A stretch of DNA of 41,205 nucleotides from Actinomycetota bacterium (GTDB taxonomy: Bacteria > Actinomycetota > Acidimicrobiia > Acidimicrobiales > Acidimicrobilacustridaceae), in assembly GCA_026393455.1 (NCBI GenBank), contig JAPLAE010000098.1:1-41205 (forward strand), given 5' to 3'. Of the stretch, positions 1-7,408 are shown one piece after another. Below the pieces are notes generated by a model. The model had not been told where the DNA came from, made no database searches, and worked only from the letters and a program-made list of their open reading frames with translations. Position numbers and translations under genes: made by a program. Every line of letters begins with the position of its first letter. The stretch's first letter is position 1.

Positions 1-910
1 TGTTGCGCTTGAGCAGATGCTGGGTGGCATCGATGGGGCCGGTAAGCATCAAGATCGGATCGACGCCAACAAGGCCGGTGTCGACGATGCGGGCGATGGG
101 CGTGAGACCAAGTTCCTTGGCCTTCTCGGGAGTCATGAGAAGAACTGCACCAGCACCATCGGATATCTGTGAGGCGTTGCCGGCAGTGTGCACGCCGTCG
201 TCGCCAAACACTGGTTTGAGGCCGGCGAGGCTTTCAGCGGTGGTCTCGCGCAGGCCTTCGTCGCGAGCAACGTGGTGGGTTGTGCCGGTGGGCTTGCCGT
301 CTTCACCGAGGTCGGGCGCGTCGACCGGGATGATCTGTGTTGCGAAGCGATCTTCGGCCCACGCCTTTGCGCCGCGTTCTTGTGAAGCGAGACCAAGCGC
401 ATCGGTGTCTTCGCGAGTGATGTTCCACTTCTTTGCGATGCGTTCGGCGCCATCGAACTGAGAGGTGTATTCGTACTGCGGGAAGTACGACTTCGGGATG
501 GGTGATCCCATGTTCATTCCCTTGGCCACGTTGGAGCCGATCGGGACTTTGCTCATGACTTCAACGCCACCAGCCACGGCGCTATCGATGACGCCAGCAG
601 CAATGAGTGCATAGGCGATGTCGACGGCTTGTTGGCTCGAACCACACTGCGTGTCGACCGTGGTAGCGGCGACCTCGAGTGGGAGGCCGGCGGTGAGCCA
701 TGCGGTGCGGGTGATGTTGAACGCTTGCTGGCCGATTTGGCTCACGCAACCGCCGATGACCTGTCCGACCTCGGCCGGATCCATACCGGTTCGATCGAAC
801 AGCGCCTTCAGCGGCACGGCAAGAAGATCGGCCGAATGCATGGAGGACAAGGCCCCATTGCGACGACCAACAGGAGTACGGACGGCATCAACAATCACGA
901 CTTCACGCAT
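1..910 (-). CDS. Acetyl-CoA acetyltransferase (thiolase), 3' end outside window
   Basis: This is the first 303 codons of a thiolase; the gene runs off the left edge. Thiolases catalyse thiolytic cleavage of 3-ketoacyl-CoA, or the reverse condensation, in fatty-acid breakdown. The start reads MREVVIVDAVRTPVGRRNG, the usual family N-terminus. The nucleophilic cysteine is Cys89 in the stretch DTQCGSSQQA, and the GNASQISDGAG segment of the second half is present. The final cysteine and histidine motifs lie outside the window. The ATG at 910 is supported by a TAGGAT box six bases upstream, which suggests a leaderless message. It diverges from the surface-protein gene. The substrate range cannot be told from sequence. 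Confidence 0.95.
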   Translation of the reverse strand, partial: MREVVIVDAVRTPVGRRNGALSSMHSADLLAVPLKALFDRTGMDPAEVGQVIGGCVSQIGQQAFNITRTAWLTAGLPLEVAATTVDTQCGSSQQAVDIAYALIAAGVIDSAVAGGVEVMSKVPIGSNVAKGMNMGSPIPKSYFPQYEYTSQFDGAERIAKKWNITREDTDALGLASQERGAKAWAEDRFATQIIPVDAPDLGEDGKPTGTTHHVARDEGLRETTAESLAGLKPVFGDDGVHTAGNASQISDGAGAVLLMTPEKAKELGLTPIARIVDTGLVGVDPILMLTGPIDATQHLLKRN

Positions 911-916
911 GAAGCG

Positions 917-922
917 ATCCTA
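917..922 (-). promoter_or_regulatory. -10 box of thiolase gene, leaderless type
   Basis: TAGGAT on the minus strand ends 6 nt before the ATG at 910, so transcription would begin at or next to the start codon. No Shine-Dalgarno sequence fits in that space. This is one of 16 similar sites in the window. Confidence 0.5.
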
Positions 923-970
923 GGCCGAGAACGTGACAATTCGCCCGGGCACACCGCCAATGGATTGTTC

Positions 971-976
971 TAATAT
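971..976 (+). promoter_or_regulatory. Putative -10 box of surface-protein gene
   Basis: TAATAT lies 33 nt upstream of the ATG at 1010 and is the best -10 match in the 99-bp divergent gap. I see no convincing -35 box at 16-18 nt spacing. A GGGGGA ribosome-binding site precedes the start, so this gene would be leadered, unlike its divergent neighbour. Confidence 0.3.
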
Positions 977-1009
977 CCGATTTTGTTGTCCGGGACCTTG
1001 GGGGGAACC

Positions 1010-2260
1010 ATGAACGCCGACCGTGATTTGGATTGCAACCACGACCATACGGAGCAATTGACTCGTCGAATCGACGAGTTGGCTCGAGAACTCGATGCCC
1101 TTCGGTCGGAACTCCAGCATGGTTCGCTGAGTGTCAACGGCGAACGACCGACGGCAGGTGTCGCGACCACCACTTCGCCCACAATTGCAGAATCGGTCAA
1201 CGGCGAAGTTGACGGAGGAGAGCAAGCCTCGATGTCGCGACGTCACGCATTGCGCGCCGCTGGTGTTCTCGCTGCTGGCGCAGTCGCTGGAGGCGCAGGG
1301 ATCATTGCGGCGGCATCTCCCGCTGCCGCTGCAACGGGAACTTTCAATGGCGGCAGTCCTGCCGTCATCGCAAATGGGGGAGGCGGATTGGGTTCGGTCG
1401 GCGTGGACGCTCAGGTCCAGGGTACGAACGGCATTGCCGTCGACGCAACCTCTTCAGGCACTGACGGCGTCGGCGTTCGCGGGAACGGCGACCTCTTCGG
1501 TGTCTACGGAATTTCGACCAATGGCGCTGGAGTCTCTGGCGAGACCATGGGTCAATTCGGCATCTATGGAAATTCCGTAGGAGGAACCAGCTCCGCGGGC
1601 GTTTATGGCCGATCCATGAACGGGAGGGGACTGAGTGGGTATGGGGACGTTGGGGTCTACGAGCAGAGTCTCAACGTGGGTGTATCCATCGATGCGGAGC
1701 AAACATCGCTGCGATTTAGCACCGCTGCAACCTCACCGCTTACCTCGGGGGGGACCTACCAAAAGCGTGACATCGTGGTTGATAGCGCGGGCGTGATGTG
1801 GTTCTGCGTAGCTGGTGGAACGCCGGGAACCTGGCGAATGCTTTCTGGCCCGTCGACTGCGGGAGCATTTACGCCGCTTACGCCCGGTCGCGTGTACGAC
1901 TCTCGTCTCAGCACCTACGCGCAACACGGCGTGCTAGGAAGCGGGCAGCGCCGGACACTTTCGATCGGGACTTCCTACGATGTAAACGGCGGAAGTCCGA
2001 CGGCAAACTTTGTGCCTGAGGGTGCGACGGCAGTTTTCGCAAACATCACTGTGGTCGACACTGTTGGGAGCGGATATTTAGCTGTGAATCCGGGAGGAAC
2101 CACCGTTGTCTCCGCTTCGAGCATCAATTGGAGCGCCGCCGGGCAAATCCTCGCCAATGGGATTTCGCTGACACTCAACTCGTCGCGACAGATCACGGTT
2201 ATTGCTGGTGGCGCTGGGTCGACGCAGTTCATCATCGACATACTCGGCTACTACCGCTGA
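1010..2260 (+). CDS. Tat-exported surface protein with actinobacterial C-terminal beta domain
   Basis: A 416-residue protein of unknown function, probably exported folded. Residues 14-36 form a short heptad-like coil (LTRRIDELARELDALR). A Tat-type signal follows at about 75-110: SRRHALR, a long Ala/Gly hydrophobic stretch and an ASPAAAA cleavage region. Residues about 115-230 are glycine-rich with repeated GVYG/GIYG turns, suggesting a beta-solenoid or fibre. The last ~130 residues match a domain often seen at the end of actinobacterial secreted proteins (RVYDSR, then NITVVDT, ending DILGYY). GGGGGA precedes ATG 1010. An alternative ATG at 1232 has GGAGGAG (1214-1220) 11 nt upstream and would put the Tat motif at the N-terminus. 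The export call is an inference from the motif. Confidence 0.8.
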   Translation: MNADRDLDCNHDHTEQLTRRIDELARELDALRSELQHGSLSVNGERPTAGVATTTSPTIAESVNGEVDGGEQASMSRRHALRAAGVLAAGAVAGGAGIIAAASPAAAATGTFNGGSPAVIANGGGGLGSVGVDAQVQGTNGIAVDATSSGTDGVGVRGNGDLFGVYGISTNGAGVSGETMGQFGIYGNSVGGTSSAGVYGRSMNGRGLSGYGDVGVYEQSLNVGVSIDAEQTSLRFSTAATSPLTSGGTYQKRDIVVDSAGVMWFCVAGGTPGTWRMLSGPSTAGAFTPLTPGRVYDSRLSTYAQHGVLGSGQRRTLSIGTSYDVNGGSPTANFVPEGATAVFANITVVDTVGSGYLAVNPGGTTVVSASSINWSAAGQILANGISLTLNSSRQITVIAGGAGSTQFIIDILGYYR

Positions 2261-2277
2261 CCGCTGCGAAAAACGAC

Positions 2278-2478
2278 TCAGGCCGCAGTTGCGTGGTGGT
2301 GCAGCTCGAGCGTTGCTGGCTCGGGCTCGTGGCCGGCTAGCGCTGCGGCGAGCGCAGCGCGGGCTAAGGCGATGCCCGCGAGGGCACGTTGGCGGGTGGT
2401 GTCATCGAGATGCCAAGAGGCAGGCCCCTCGGGGAGCCGATGAACACCGCTGGTGTGGATGGTGGGTGCTTTCTTCAT
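2278..2478 (-). CDS. Small conserved-looking protein, unknown function
   Basis: A 66-residue reading frame starting MKKAPTIHTSGVHRLPEGP. It has a central helix rich in Ala, Leu and Arg (residues about 25-46) and a His-rich tail. It fills the gap between the surface-protein stop and the thioesterase start, head to head with the latter. I do not recognise a family, and there is no clear ribosome-binding site. The composition is protein-like rather than random, but the call rests mainly on reading-frame quality and genome compactness. Confidence 0.5.
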   Translation of the reverse strand: MKKAPTIHTSGVHRLPEGPASWHLDDTTRQRALAGIALARAALAAALAGHEPEPATLELHHHATAA

Positions 2479-2507
2479 GAGAGTCAGTGTGCCGAAGGGG
2501 TGTGACA

Positions 2508-3323
2508 GTGGAGGTAAAGGCCGCTGGCCCATCTACGCTCCGTGCGGTGGATGCAAAGGAATGGCTGGGACTCCAGCCCACACACAACCCCATGCGCTGG
2601 TATTTGCCCGTTACCGAGGGCATCTGCAGTGGTCTCGGAACCCTTTTCGGAGGCTGCGGCCTTGGGGCAGCGATCGATGCCCTTGAACGGGTAACCGAGC
2701 GCCCGGTGGTGTGGGCCTGTGCGCAGTACATCAACTACACGAAGCCACCATCGGTGGTTGATCTCGACATCCGAATCGACGCATCCGGCCGCACCACCAC
2801 ACAAGCTCGGGTCACCGGGCAGGTGGGTGATTCAACGATCTTCATTGTGAACGCGTCGCTGGGCAGCCGCGAGATGGCCGAGGAAGGCCAGTGGGTGAGC
2901 CCGCCGGAAGTTCCCCGTCCGGAGGATTGTCCACCGCGCCAACTTCGGTTCGATCCCGGCAACTCCATTTCCAGCCGTCTCGATATGCGCATGGCCATTG
3001 ACGAGCCCGGCACCGGGCACACCGCATTTTGGGTGCGCATGCCCGAGATTCTCGAGGCCTCTGCTGCATCGCTCGCAGTACTTGGCGATTTCGTTCCGAT
3101 GGGCCTCGGCATGGCAATGACTTCCGAGATCAACTCCAACAGTCTTGACAACACGATTCGTGTCATGAACATCGTGCCCACCAAATGGGTGCTCGCCGAC
3201 GTTCGTATCGAAGCCGTGGCGCGCGGTTTCGGCCATGGCCATATTTATTTGTGGGCCGAAGATGGCACGCTCATGGCAACGGCAAGTCAGTCGGCCATGA
3301 TCCGCCCATGGAAAGGCAACTGA
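2508..3323 (+). CDS. Acyl-CoA thioesterase-like double-hotdog protein
   Basis: About 271 residues resembling TesB-type thioesterases (4HBT_3 group), which hydrolyse acyl-CoA to free acid and CoA. The N-terminal hotdog holds LFGGCGLGAAIDALE, the position of the family's central helix, and VVWACAQYINYTKP. The second half contains DFVPMGLGMAM and ends in the strand VRIEAVARGFGHGHIYLWAEDGTLMA, here cited by its 3200-3285 span. GTG 2508 is chosen because AAGGGG (2495-2500) lies 7 nt upstream; GTG 2487 and 2502 are in-frame alternatives. Its TGA overlaps the original ATG of the following oxidoreductase (TGATG at 3321-3325), so the two were translationally coupled. Substrate unknown. Confidence 0.8.
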   Translation: MEVKAAGPSTLRAVDAKEWLGLQPTHNPMRWYLPVTEGICSGLGTLFGGCGLGAAIDALERVTERPVVWACAQYINYTKPPSVVDLDIRIDASGRTTTQARVTGQVGDSTIFIVNASLGSREMAEEGQWVSPPEVPRPEDCPPRQLRFDPGNSISSRLDMRMAIDEPGTGHTAFWVRMPEILEASAASLAVLGDFVPMGLGMAMTSEINSNSLDNTIRVMNIVPTKWVLADVRIEAVARGFGHGHIYLWAEDGTLMATASQSAMIRPWKGN

Positions 3324-3366
3324 TGGCTCCGTATCGTGGCTATGGCATCACCATTCCGTTCGACCG

Positions 3367-3424
3367 TGTCCCGTTGCACGCGCAGCAAGAGCGCATGTCC
3401 CGTTGCACGCGCAGCAAGAGCGCA
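3367..3424 (+). repeat. Perfect 29-bp tandem duplication in the 5' end of an oxidoreductase gene
   Basis: Bases 3367-3395 and 3396-3424 are identical 29-mers joined head to tail. Because 29 is not a multiple of 3, the second copy shifts the frame. With one copy removed, the ATG at 3323 reads straight into the downstream frame to give a normal luciferase-like N-terminus of a 323-residue protein. Confidence 0.95.
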
Positions 3425-4323
3425 TTTCCGAACTCGCCGACTTGGGTTACACCGATGCCTGGTCGGCCGAAACCGATGGCACCGATGCATTCACTCCGCT
3501 TGTGCTGACTTCTCAGTGGGCGCCGTCATTGCGGCTCGGCACGGCGATTGTTCCCGTGTTTACTCGCGGCCCCGCGGTAATTGCGCAGAGCGCGTTGGCT
3601 ATGGCTCAAGCCGCGCCCGGAAGATTCGTACTGGGGCTTGGAACATCGTCCGATGTCATTGTTGGCCGCTGGAACGGAATCGCCTTCGACGAGCCCTATA
3701 AGCGGGTTCGTGACACCGTGCGGTTTGTGCGCGCCGCACTTACCGGCGAAAAGGTCACGGAAACCTATGACACGTTTTCTATTCGTGGTTTCAAACTGAA
3801 TGCCGCCGCGGAACAACCTGTTCCGATTCTCATTGCCGCATTGCGTGAAGGCATGTTGAATCTCGCTGGCCGTGAAGGCGACGGTGCAATTATCAATTGG
3901 CTTTCGGCCGACGATGTTGCTCGTGTTGCGCCAATCGTCACCGCCCATGGCGACGATAAGGAAATTGTTGCTCGAATCTTCGTCGTTCCATCGGAAGACG
4001 CCGAGACGGTGCGCGCGCAAGCGAAGTTTGCGATTGCGGCCTATCTCAATGTGCCCGTGTATGCGGCGTTCCACGAATGGTTAGGCCGTGGTCCCCAACT
4101 GCAGGGGATGTGGGATGCGTGGAAAGCCGGCGATCGGGCCGCTGCGTTAGAGGCAATCCCCGACGAGGTTGTCGATCAACTCATCGTGCATGGCTCCTAT
4201 GCACAGTGTCGTGCGCATATTCAGCGCTATATCGACAACGGCGTTACAACGCCTGCGCTCGCTGTGCTCGGTATGGCTGGTGTCGACACCGAAGAAGCTG
4301 TGCGAGAACTCACTCCTCGCTGA
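3403..4323 (+). CDS. LLM-class F420-type oxidoreductase, 5' end disrupted by duplication
   Basis: A luciferase-like TIM-barrel oxidoreductase of the kind that usually binds F420 or FMN. The open frame gives 306 residues from a TTG at 3403. The natural start is almost certainly ATG 3323 (MAPYRGYGITIPFDRVPLHA), which overlaps the thioesterase stop but now runs out of frame because of the 29-bp duplication at 3367-3424. Without that first segment the protein loses barrel strand 1. Family features remain: GYTDAWSAETDG, LRLGTAIVPVFTRGP, GRFVLGLGTSSDVIV and a C-terminal cluster. It resembles the convergent oxidoreductase at 4666-5661. Either the gene is inactive, or the duplication is an assembly artefact, or weak TTG initiation is used. 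Confidence 0.85.
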   Translation: MHAQQERISELADLGYTDAWSAETDGTDAFTPLVLTSQWAPSLRLGTAIVPVFTRGPAVIAQSALAMAQAAPGRFVLGLGTSSDVIVGRWNGIAFDEPYKRVRDTVRFVRAALTGEKVTETYDTFSIRGFKLNAAAEQPVPILIAALREGMLNLAGREGDGAIINWLSADDVARVAPIVTAHGDDKEIVARIFVVPSEDAETVRAQAKFAIAAYLNVPVYAAFHEWLGRGPQLQGMWDAWKAGDRAAALEAIPDEVVDQLIVHGSYAQCRAHIQRYIDNGVTTPALAVLGMAGVDTEEAVRELTPR

Positions 4324-4348
4324 ATCTCGGTTGAGGTTTGCCGACTGC

Positions 4349-4663
4349 TCAGAGCAGCTTGAGTTGCTCGGTGCGTCCGGCCCAAGCCGAGAGCGGTATC
4401 CACATGACGCCGCCGCGGGGGCCACGTTCTTTCACTTCGACGGCGTCGATGGGCATGGCCCGCATGGCGCCTTTGGAATCGCAGACGCCAATGCTTCCGT
4501 CGGCTTCGCGGCGCGTGACGGTGCCGTCTTTCCAGCGCTCTGTGTCGCGGCGACGGAATCGGACCGCCGTACCTGGGGCAAGACCGATTTTGCTAAGCCC
4601 GTCGGCGGGAAACGGATCGATGGGTTCGGCCTTCTTGCCTTTGGGTCGACGAACTGGTGGCAT
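4349..4663 (-). CDS. Small basic protein with SH3-like pattern, unknown function
   Basis: A 104-residue protein beginning MPPVRRPKGKKAEPIDPFPA. After a basic tail, residues about 28-70 show a small beta-barrel pattern: PGTAVRFRRRDTERWKDGTV, then DGSIGVCDSKGAMRAMPID. The C-terminus WIPLSAWAGRTEQLKLL is hydrophobic. The gene starts only 2 bp after the stop of the oxidoreductase at 4666-5661, so both belong to one transcript. The barrel pattern would suit nucleic-acid or protein binding, but that is inference. No family is recognised. Confidence 0.75.
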   Translation of the reverse strand: MPPVRRPKGKKAEPIDPFPADGLSKIGLAPGTAVRFRRRDTERWKDGTVTRREADGSIGVCDSKGAMRAMPIDAVEVKERGPRGGVMWIPLSAWAGRTEQLKLL

Positions 4664-4665
4664 TT

Positions 4666-5661
4666 TTAAAACCGCCCCGCCGAAGCATTGATGGTGTCGG
4701 CAATGACATTCATGCGGTCTTGGCCCCAAGGCATCGGCATGACGATGGGGACTTCGACGCCGGCGTCGACATAGGCCTGCACGGTGGCGTGCACATGTGC
4801 AGCGTCGCCCAGAACATCGATGGCATCGACCATGCGATCAGAGACCGCTGCCAGGGCGGCTTCGCGATTGCCAACGGCATGACATTCGCGTACTTGTGCA
4901 ACTTCGTCGGCGAAACCGGCGCGAATGAAATTGTCGGCATAGGAATCAACCACGATGTAGGAGAAAAGATCTTTGCGGGCAGAATCGCGATGAGGCTCGG
5001 GATCGGTGACGCCAACATGTACGTAGCCGTAGACCTTTGCTTCGCCGCCAGCGCGTACTTGGTCGACCGACCACGGAACATGCGACGCGGGCAGATAGTT
5101 AAGTAGGACACCGTCGGCGAGTTCACCGGCCAGTTTCAACATGCGTGGATTGAGAGCGGCGAGGATAATTTTTGGTCGCTTCTCGCCAAGGCGAACGCCC
5201 AAACGGAAACCCTTGACGGTGTGGAAGTCGCCGGCAAAGTCGACTTTCTCTCCGCTGAGACACATCCGAAGCAACGTGAGTTCTTCACGCATCTGAGCCA
5301 GTGGGCGATCGCCGTATTCGGCACCGTGCCAGCGAGACACCACCGCGGGGGAGGACACGCCGATACCGAGGAAGATGTCGCGCTCAGGGTGGAGAGCTTG
5401 GAGCGTGGCCGCCCCCATGGCGGTCACCCCTGGAGTCCGAAGTTGGGTGGCGAGTACGCCGGTACCAAGACCGAGCGTGGGCTGAGCAGCGCCAATTGCG
5501 GCCAAGGTGGAGAATGCTTCGAGACCAGTGGTTTCGGCGACCCAGAACGAGGAATAGCCGGCACCTGCGGCCCAATCGGCAGCGGTGAACCCGGCGCTGG
5601 GGCCGAGTGCAGCGAAACTCGCGAAGGTGAGACCCAGTGGATGGGCAGGCGCAGCGCTCAT
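4666..5661 (-). CDS. LLM-class F420-type oxidoreductase
   Basis: A 331-residue luciferase-like monooxygenase-fold protein. Recognisable parts are GYSSFWVAETTGLEAF near residue 35, the LGLGTGVLATQLRTPGVTAM strand-loop, and ERDIFLGIGVSSPAVVSRWHG around residue 100. The C-terminal half holds RPKIILAALNPRMLKLAG and the GDAAHVHATVQAYVDAGVEVP helix typical of this class. These enzymes generally use F420 or FMN to oxidise or reduce small organic substrates; the substrate here is unknown. A TAGCGT box 8 nt before the ATG suggests leaderless transcription. It is similar in length and motif order to the damaged oxidoreductase at 3403-4323, which points towards it, suggesting related paralogues. Confidence 0.9.
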   Translation of the reverse strand: MSAAPAHPLGLTFASFAALGPSAGFTAADWAAGAGYSSFWVAETTGLEAFSTLAAIGAAQPTLGLGTGVLATQLRTPGVTAMGAATLQALHPERDIFLGIGVSSPAVVSRWHGAEYGDRPLAQMREELTLLRMCLSGEKVDFAGDFHTVKGFRLGVRLGEKRPKIILAALNPRMLKLAGELADGVLLNYLPASHVPWSVDQVRAGGEAKVYGYVHVGVTDPEPHRDSARKDLFSYIVVDSYADNFIRAGFADEVAQVRECHAVGNREAALAAVSDRMVDAIDVLGDAAHVHATVQAYVDAGVEVPIVMPMPWGQDRMNVIADTINASAGRF

Positions 5662-5669
5662 GGCCGATG

Positions 5670-5675
5670 ACGCTA
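5670..5675 (-). promoter_or_regulatory. -10 box of oxidoreductase gene, leaderless type
   Basis: TAGCGT on the minus strand ends 8 nt before the ATG at 5661. It matches the window-wide TAGnnT pattern and supports this start. Confidence 0.45.
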
Positions 5676-5733
5676 GTGCGGGGGACTGACAGTGCCGAGC
5701 GTCTCTGATGGGTCAATTCGATGAAATTCTGAC

Positions 5734-5755
5734 GCGTAATTCTCCGAATTGACGC
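5734..5755. promoter_or_regulatory. Operator-like imperfect inverted repeat
   Basis: GCGTAATTC and GAATTGACGC flank a TCC spacer; the arms pair except for one extra G. The element lies in the 215-bp divergent gap upstream of the small gene at 5877, in a more AT-rich patch than its surroundings. It could be a regulator-binding site. No regulator gene is adjacent, so this is tentative. Confidence 0.3.
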
Positions 5756-5876
5756 ATGAATCGCACTCGCTGGCCTCTACGATGAGTTTGTAACCGCAGT
5801 GGCCCGTGAAGTACTGCTCCCCGAGGCTTCGGTCGAAGGAAGCAAATCTCAACCGCCAGCTAGGACAGGAGACACA

Positions 5877-6047
5877 ATGACTGAAACCCACGAGATGGAA
5901 GCACTGACCGAGGCACTGTCGATTATCGATCGTGCTCTGGGCGAGATGCTCCACCGCGAGTTGGTCAGCACAAATGAAGTTGCCGATCTCCTGCTCGACA
6001 TCCGTTCCCTAGTGGCATCAGAAGCCGCTGTACTCGTCCAGAGCTAA
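5877..6047 (+). CDS. Small acidic helical protein, unknown function
   Basis: A 56-residue protein starting MTETHEMEALTEALSIIDRA. It is predicted almost wholly helical, with amphipathic Leu/Ile/Val spacing in two helices (about residues 8-28 and 32-52), and may be a dimer or a small partner protein. The start is strongly supported by AGGACAGGAG at 5862-5871. It stands alone behind a long 5' region carrying an inverted repeat at 5734-5755, and a strong hairpin follows at 6090-6117. No family recognised. Confidence 0.7.
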   Translation: MTETHEMEALTEALSIIDRALGEMLHRELVSTNEVADLLLDIRSLVASEAAVLVQS

Positions 6048-6089
6048 GTCACACCGAGCTTGGTGCTCGCTCTGAACAATCAATCGATG

Positions 6090-6117
6090 CGATGCGCGGC
6101 TTTCGGGCCGCGCATCG
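6090..6117. terminator. Strong hairpin between convergent genes
   Basis: An 11-bp perfect stem (6090-6100 with 6107-6117, GC-rich) closes a six-base TTTCGG loop. It sits between the convergent ends of the small gene (6047) and the DsbA-like gene (6150). A U-tract is weak on both strands, so it would act as a bidirectional terminator of the GC-rich actinobacterial kind or as an mRNA 3' stabiliser. Confidence 0.6.
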
Positions 6118-6149
6118 TCGCGTTTGGCTGCCTTGTTGTTGCGAACGAT

Positions 6150-6749
6150 CTAACGATCGAGGCTCGTGTGCTTGAACTCGTTGAGCGAAGGCCAGCCGTC
6201 GAGCATGTCGACGATGCGTTCAACTGATCGGCGCGCGTCGGCAGCGTCGGTGGGTAAGTCCATAAGGCGAACAAATGCCGCTTGGCTCTCGGTCATAAAC
6301 GTGGGGACACCCCAGACGTCGAGGTCACGTGCTGCGGCGGTGTGCTCGTCGCGGATGATTGCGAGCGGTCGGCCGGTCGCAATCTCGATGAATACTGGGT
6401 CGGGGTCGATGCCGTTGGCATCAAGGAGTGAGCGAAGGACAGATTCCTCACGCAGTTGTGCGCCTTCAGCGTGGCGGGCTTCGAACAGCGCCCGATGGAC
6501 GACGGGGAACTGTCCGGGGTTGGTGTCACGAACAACGACGGCGGCCTGAAGAGCAAGGATGCCGGTGTCATCTTCGGGATGATCCCAAATGGGGGCATCG
6601 CCTTCTTCGATGTGCACCTGACCAAGTGAGAACGGCACAAACCGCACGTTCCAATCGGCACCATCGAGAAGACCTTCGACGATGTGGGCGTGAACGATGC
6701 GAGCAAAGGGGCATCGGTAGTCCCACGTAATGGCGAAATTGAGGGTCAT
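6150..6749 (-). CDS. DsbA-family thioredoxin-fold protein with single-cysteine CPFA motif
   Basis: A 199-residue protein of the DsbA/FrnE-like thioredoxin group. The N-terminal strand and active-site turn read ITWDYRCPFARIVH, so only Cys13 of the usual CxxC pair is kept; Ala16 replaces the second cysteine. The helical insertion follows, and GVPTF near residue 165 gives the expected cis-proline loop. There is no signal peptide, so the protein is cytoplasmic. A single cysteine favours a role with low-molecular-weight thiols or as an isomerase rather than a dithiol oxidase, but this is inference. It lies 50 bp downstream of the PAP2 gene and may share its transcript. The ATG at 6749 is preceded by a weak AGGT. 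Confidence 0.85.
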   Translation of the reverse strand: MTLNFAITWDYRCPFARIVHAHIVEGLLDGADWNVRFVPFSLGQVHIEEGDAPIWDHPEDDTGILALQAAVVVRDTNPGQFPVVHRALFEARHAEGAQLREESVLRSLLDANGIDPDPVFIEIATGRPLAIIRDEHTAAARDLDVWGVPTFMTESQAAFVRLMDLPTDAADARRSVERIVDMLDGWPSLNEFKHTSLDR

Positions 6750-6799
6750 GGTGTGTACCTGCGATTCATGGTCGAGGTTGGATCGGAAATTGGGGTCGC

Positions 6800-7372
6800 T
6801 TAGCGGCGACGGCGATAAAGCGGGAAGACCGCGCGAGCAATCGCACCGAGGCCAAGACCGACAGCGAGGCCGCCGGCAACATCGGACGCGTGGTGGATGC
6901 GCACGTGGATACGACTCACCGCAACGAGGCCGCCAAGCCCGAAGAGGGCGACTTTCGTCGGCGTTGAAGATTTCTGCGCCAAAAGAACACCGGCAACCAT
7001 CGCGGTGCTCGAGTGCCCGCTGGGGAAACTGGTCGAAAGTGGGATACGGAGGCGGTGGGGTCGCGCTTCTTGGATGACAGGTCGCTCGCGCTTGAACTGT
7101 GTTTTCACGATTCCGTTGATGATGACCGACTCGGCGGCGAGTACCGCCATGAGGCGCCACGCCGCCCGACCGTCTTCTTCGGAGCGAAGTCCGCGAACGA
7201 AGGCGAGTAGTACCCAAATCAATCCGAAGTCACCGAGTTCGGTCAGGGCATAGATGATGCGGTCAGTGGGCTCGGTGCCGCGGAAACGATCGAAGAATTC
7301 ATCGACGCGTTCGTCGAAGCGGTCGATCACGCTCAACTCCTGGTGCGGTTCGGTCTCTTCGATGCTTGTCAC
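6800..7372 (-). CDS. PAP2-family membrane phosphatase
   Basis: A 190-residue type-2 phosphatidic acid phosphatase-like protein that hydrolyses lipid or prenyl phosphates at the membrane. All three signature motifs are present: K90-x6-R97-P98, PSGH at 117-120, and S153-R154-x5-H160-x3-D164. Hydrophobic segments occur at about 46-60, 73-88, 120-134 and 142-153, with a basic C-terminal tail. The GTG at 7372 is preceded by TAGCAT 8 nt upstream, consistent with a leaderless start. Possible substrates are phosphatidate, undecaprenyl pyrophosphate or phosphatidylglycerol phosphate; sequence alone does not decide. Confidence 0.9.
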   Translation of the reverse strand: MTSIEETEPHQELSVIDRFDERVDEFFDRFRGTEPTDRIIYALTELGDFGLIWVLLAFVRGLRSEEDGRAAWRLMAVLAAESVIINGIVKTQFKRERPVIQEARPHRLRIPLSTSFPSGHSSTAMVAGVLLAQKSSTPTKVALFGLGGLVAVSRIHVRIHHASDVAGGLAVGLGLGAIARAVFPLYRRRR

Positions 7373-7380
7373 GGGTGACG

Positions 7381-7386
7381 ATGCTA
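7381..7386 (-). promoter_or_regulatory. -10 box of PAP2 gene, leaderless type
   Basis: TAGCAT on the minus strand ends 8 nt before the GTG at 7372. It supports that GTG as the true start. Confidence 0.45.
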
Positions 7387-7408
7387 GGGGAGGAGCGAAC
7401 GGGCCCGT

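Noticed and set aside
133-453. Possible gene antisense or out of frame within the thiolase
   Set aside because: It is a shadow frame of the thiolase, which shows clear family motifs in its own frame.
2330-2400. GC-rich dyad near 2340-2390 as a terminator
   Set aside because: The pairing is broken and the region falls inside the small minus-strand gene.
3005-3242. Long minus-strand frames over the thioesterase gene
   Set aside because: They mirror GC-rich wobble positions of the real gene and carry no recognisable domain.
5749-5783. TTGACG...TACGAT as a sigma-70 promoter for the gene at 5877
   Set aside because: The spacing of 23 bp between the boxes is too long for a normal promoter.
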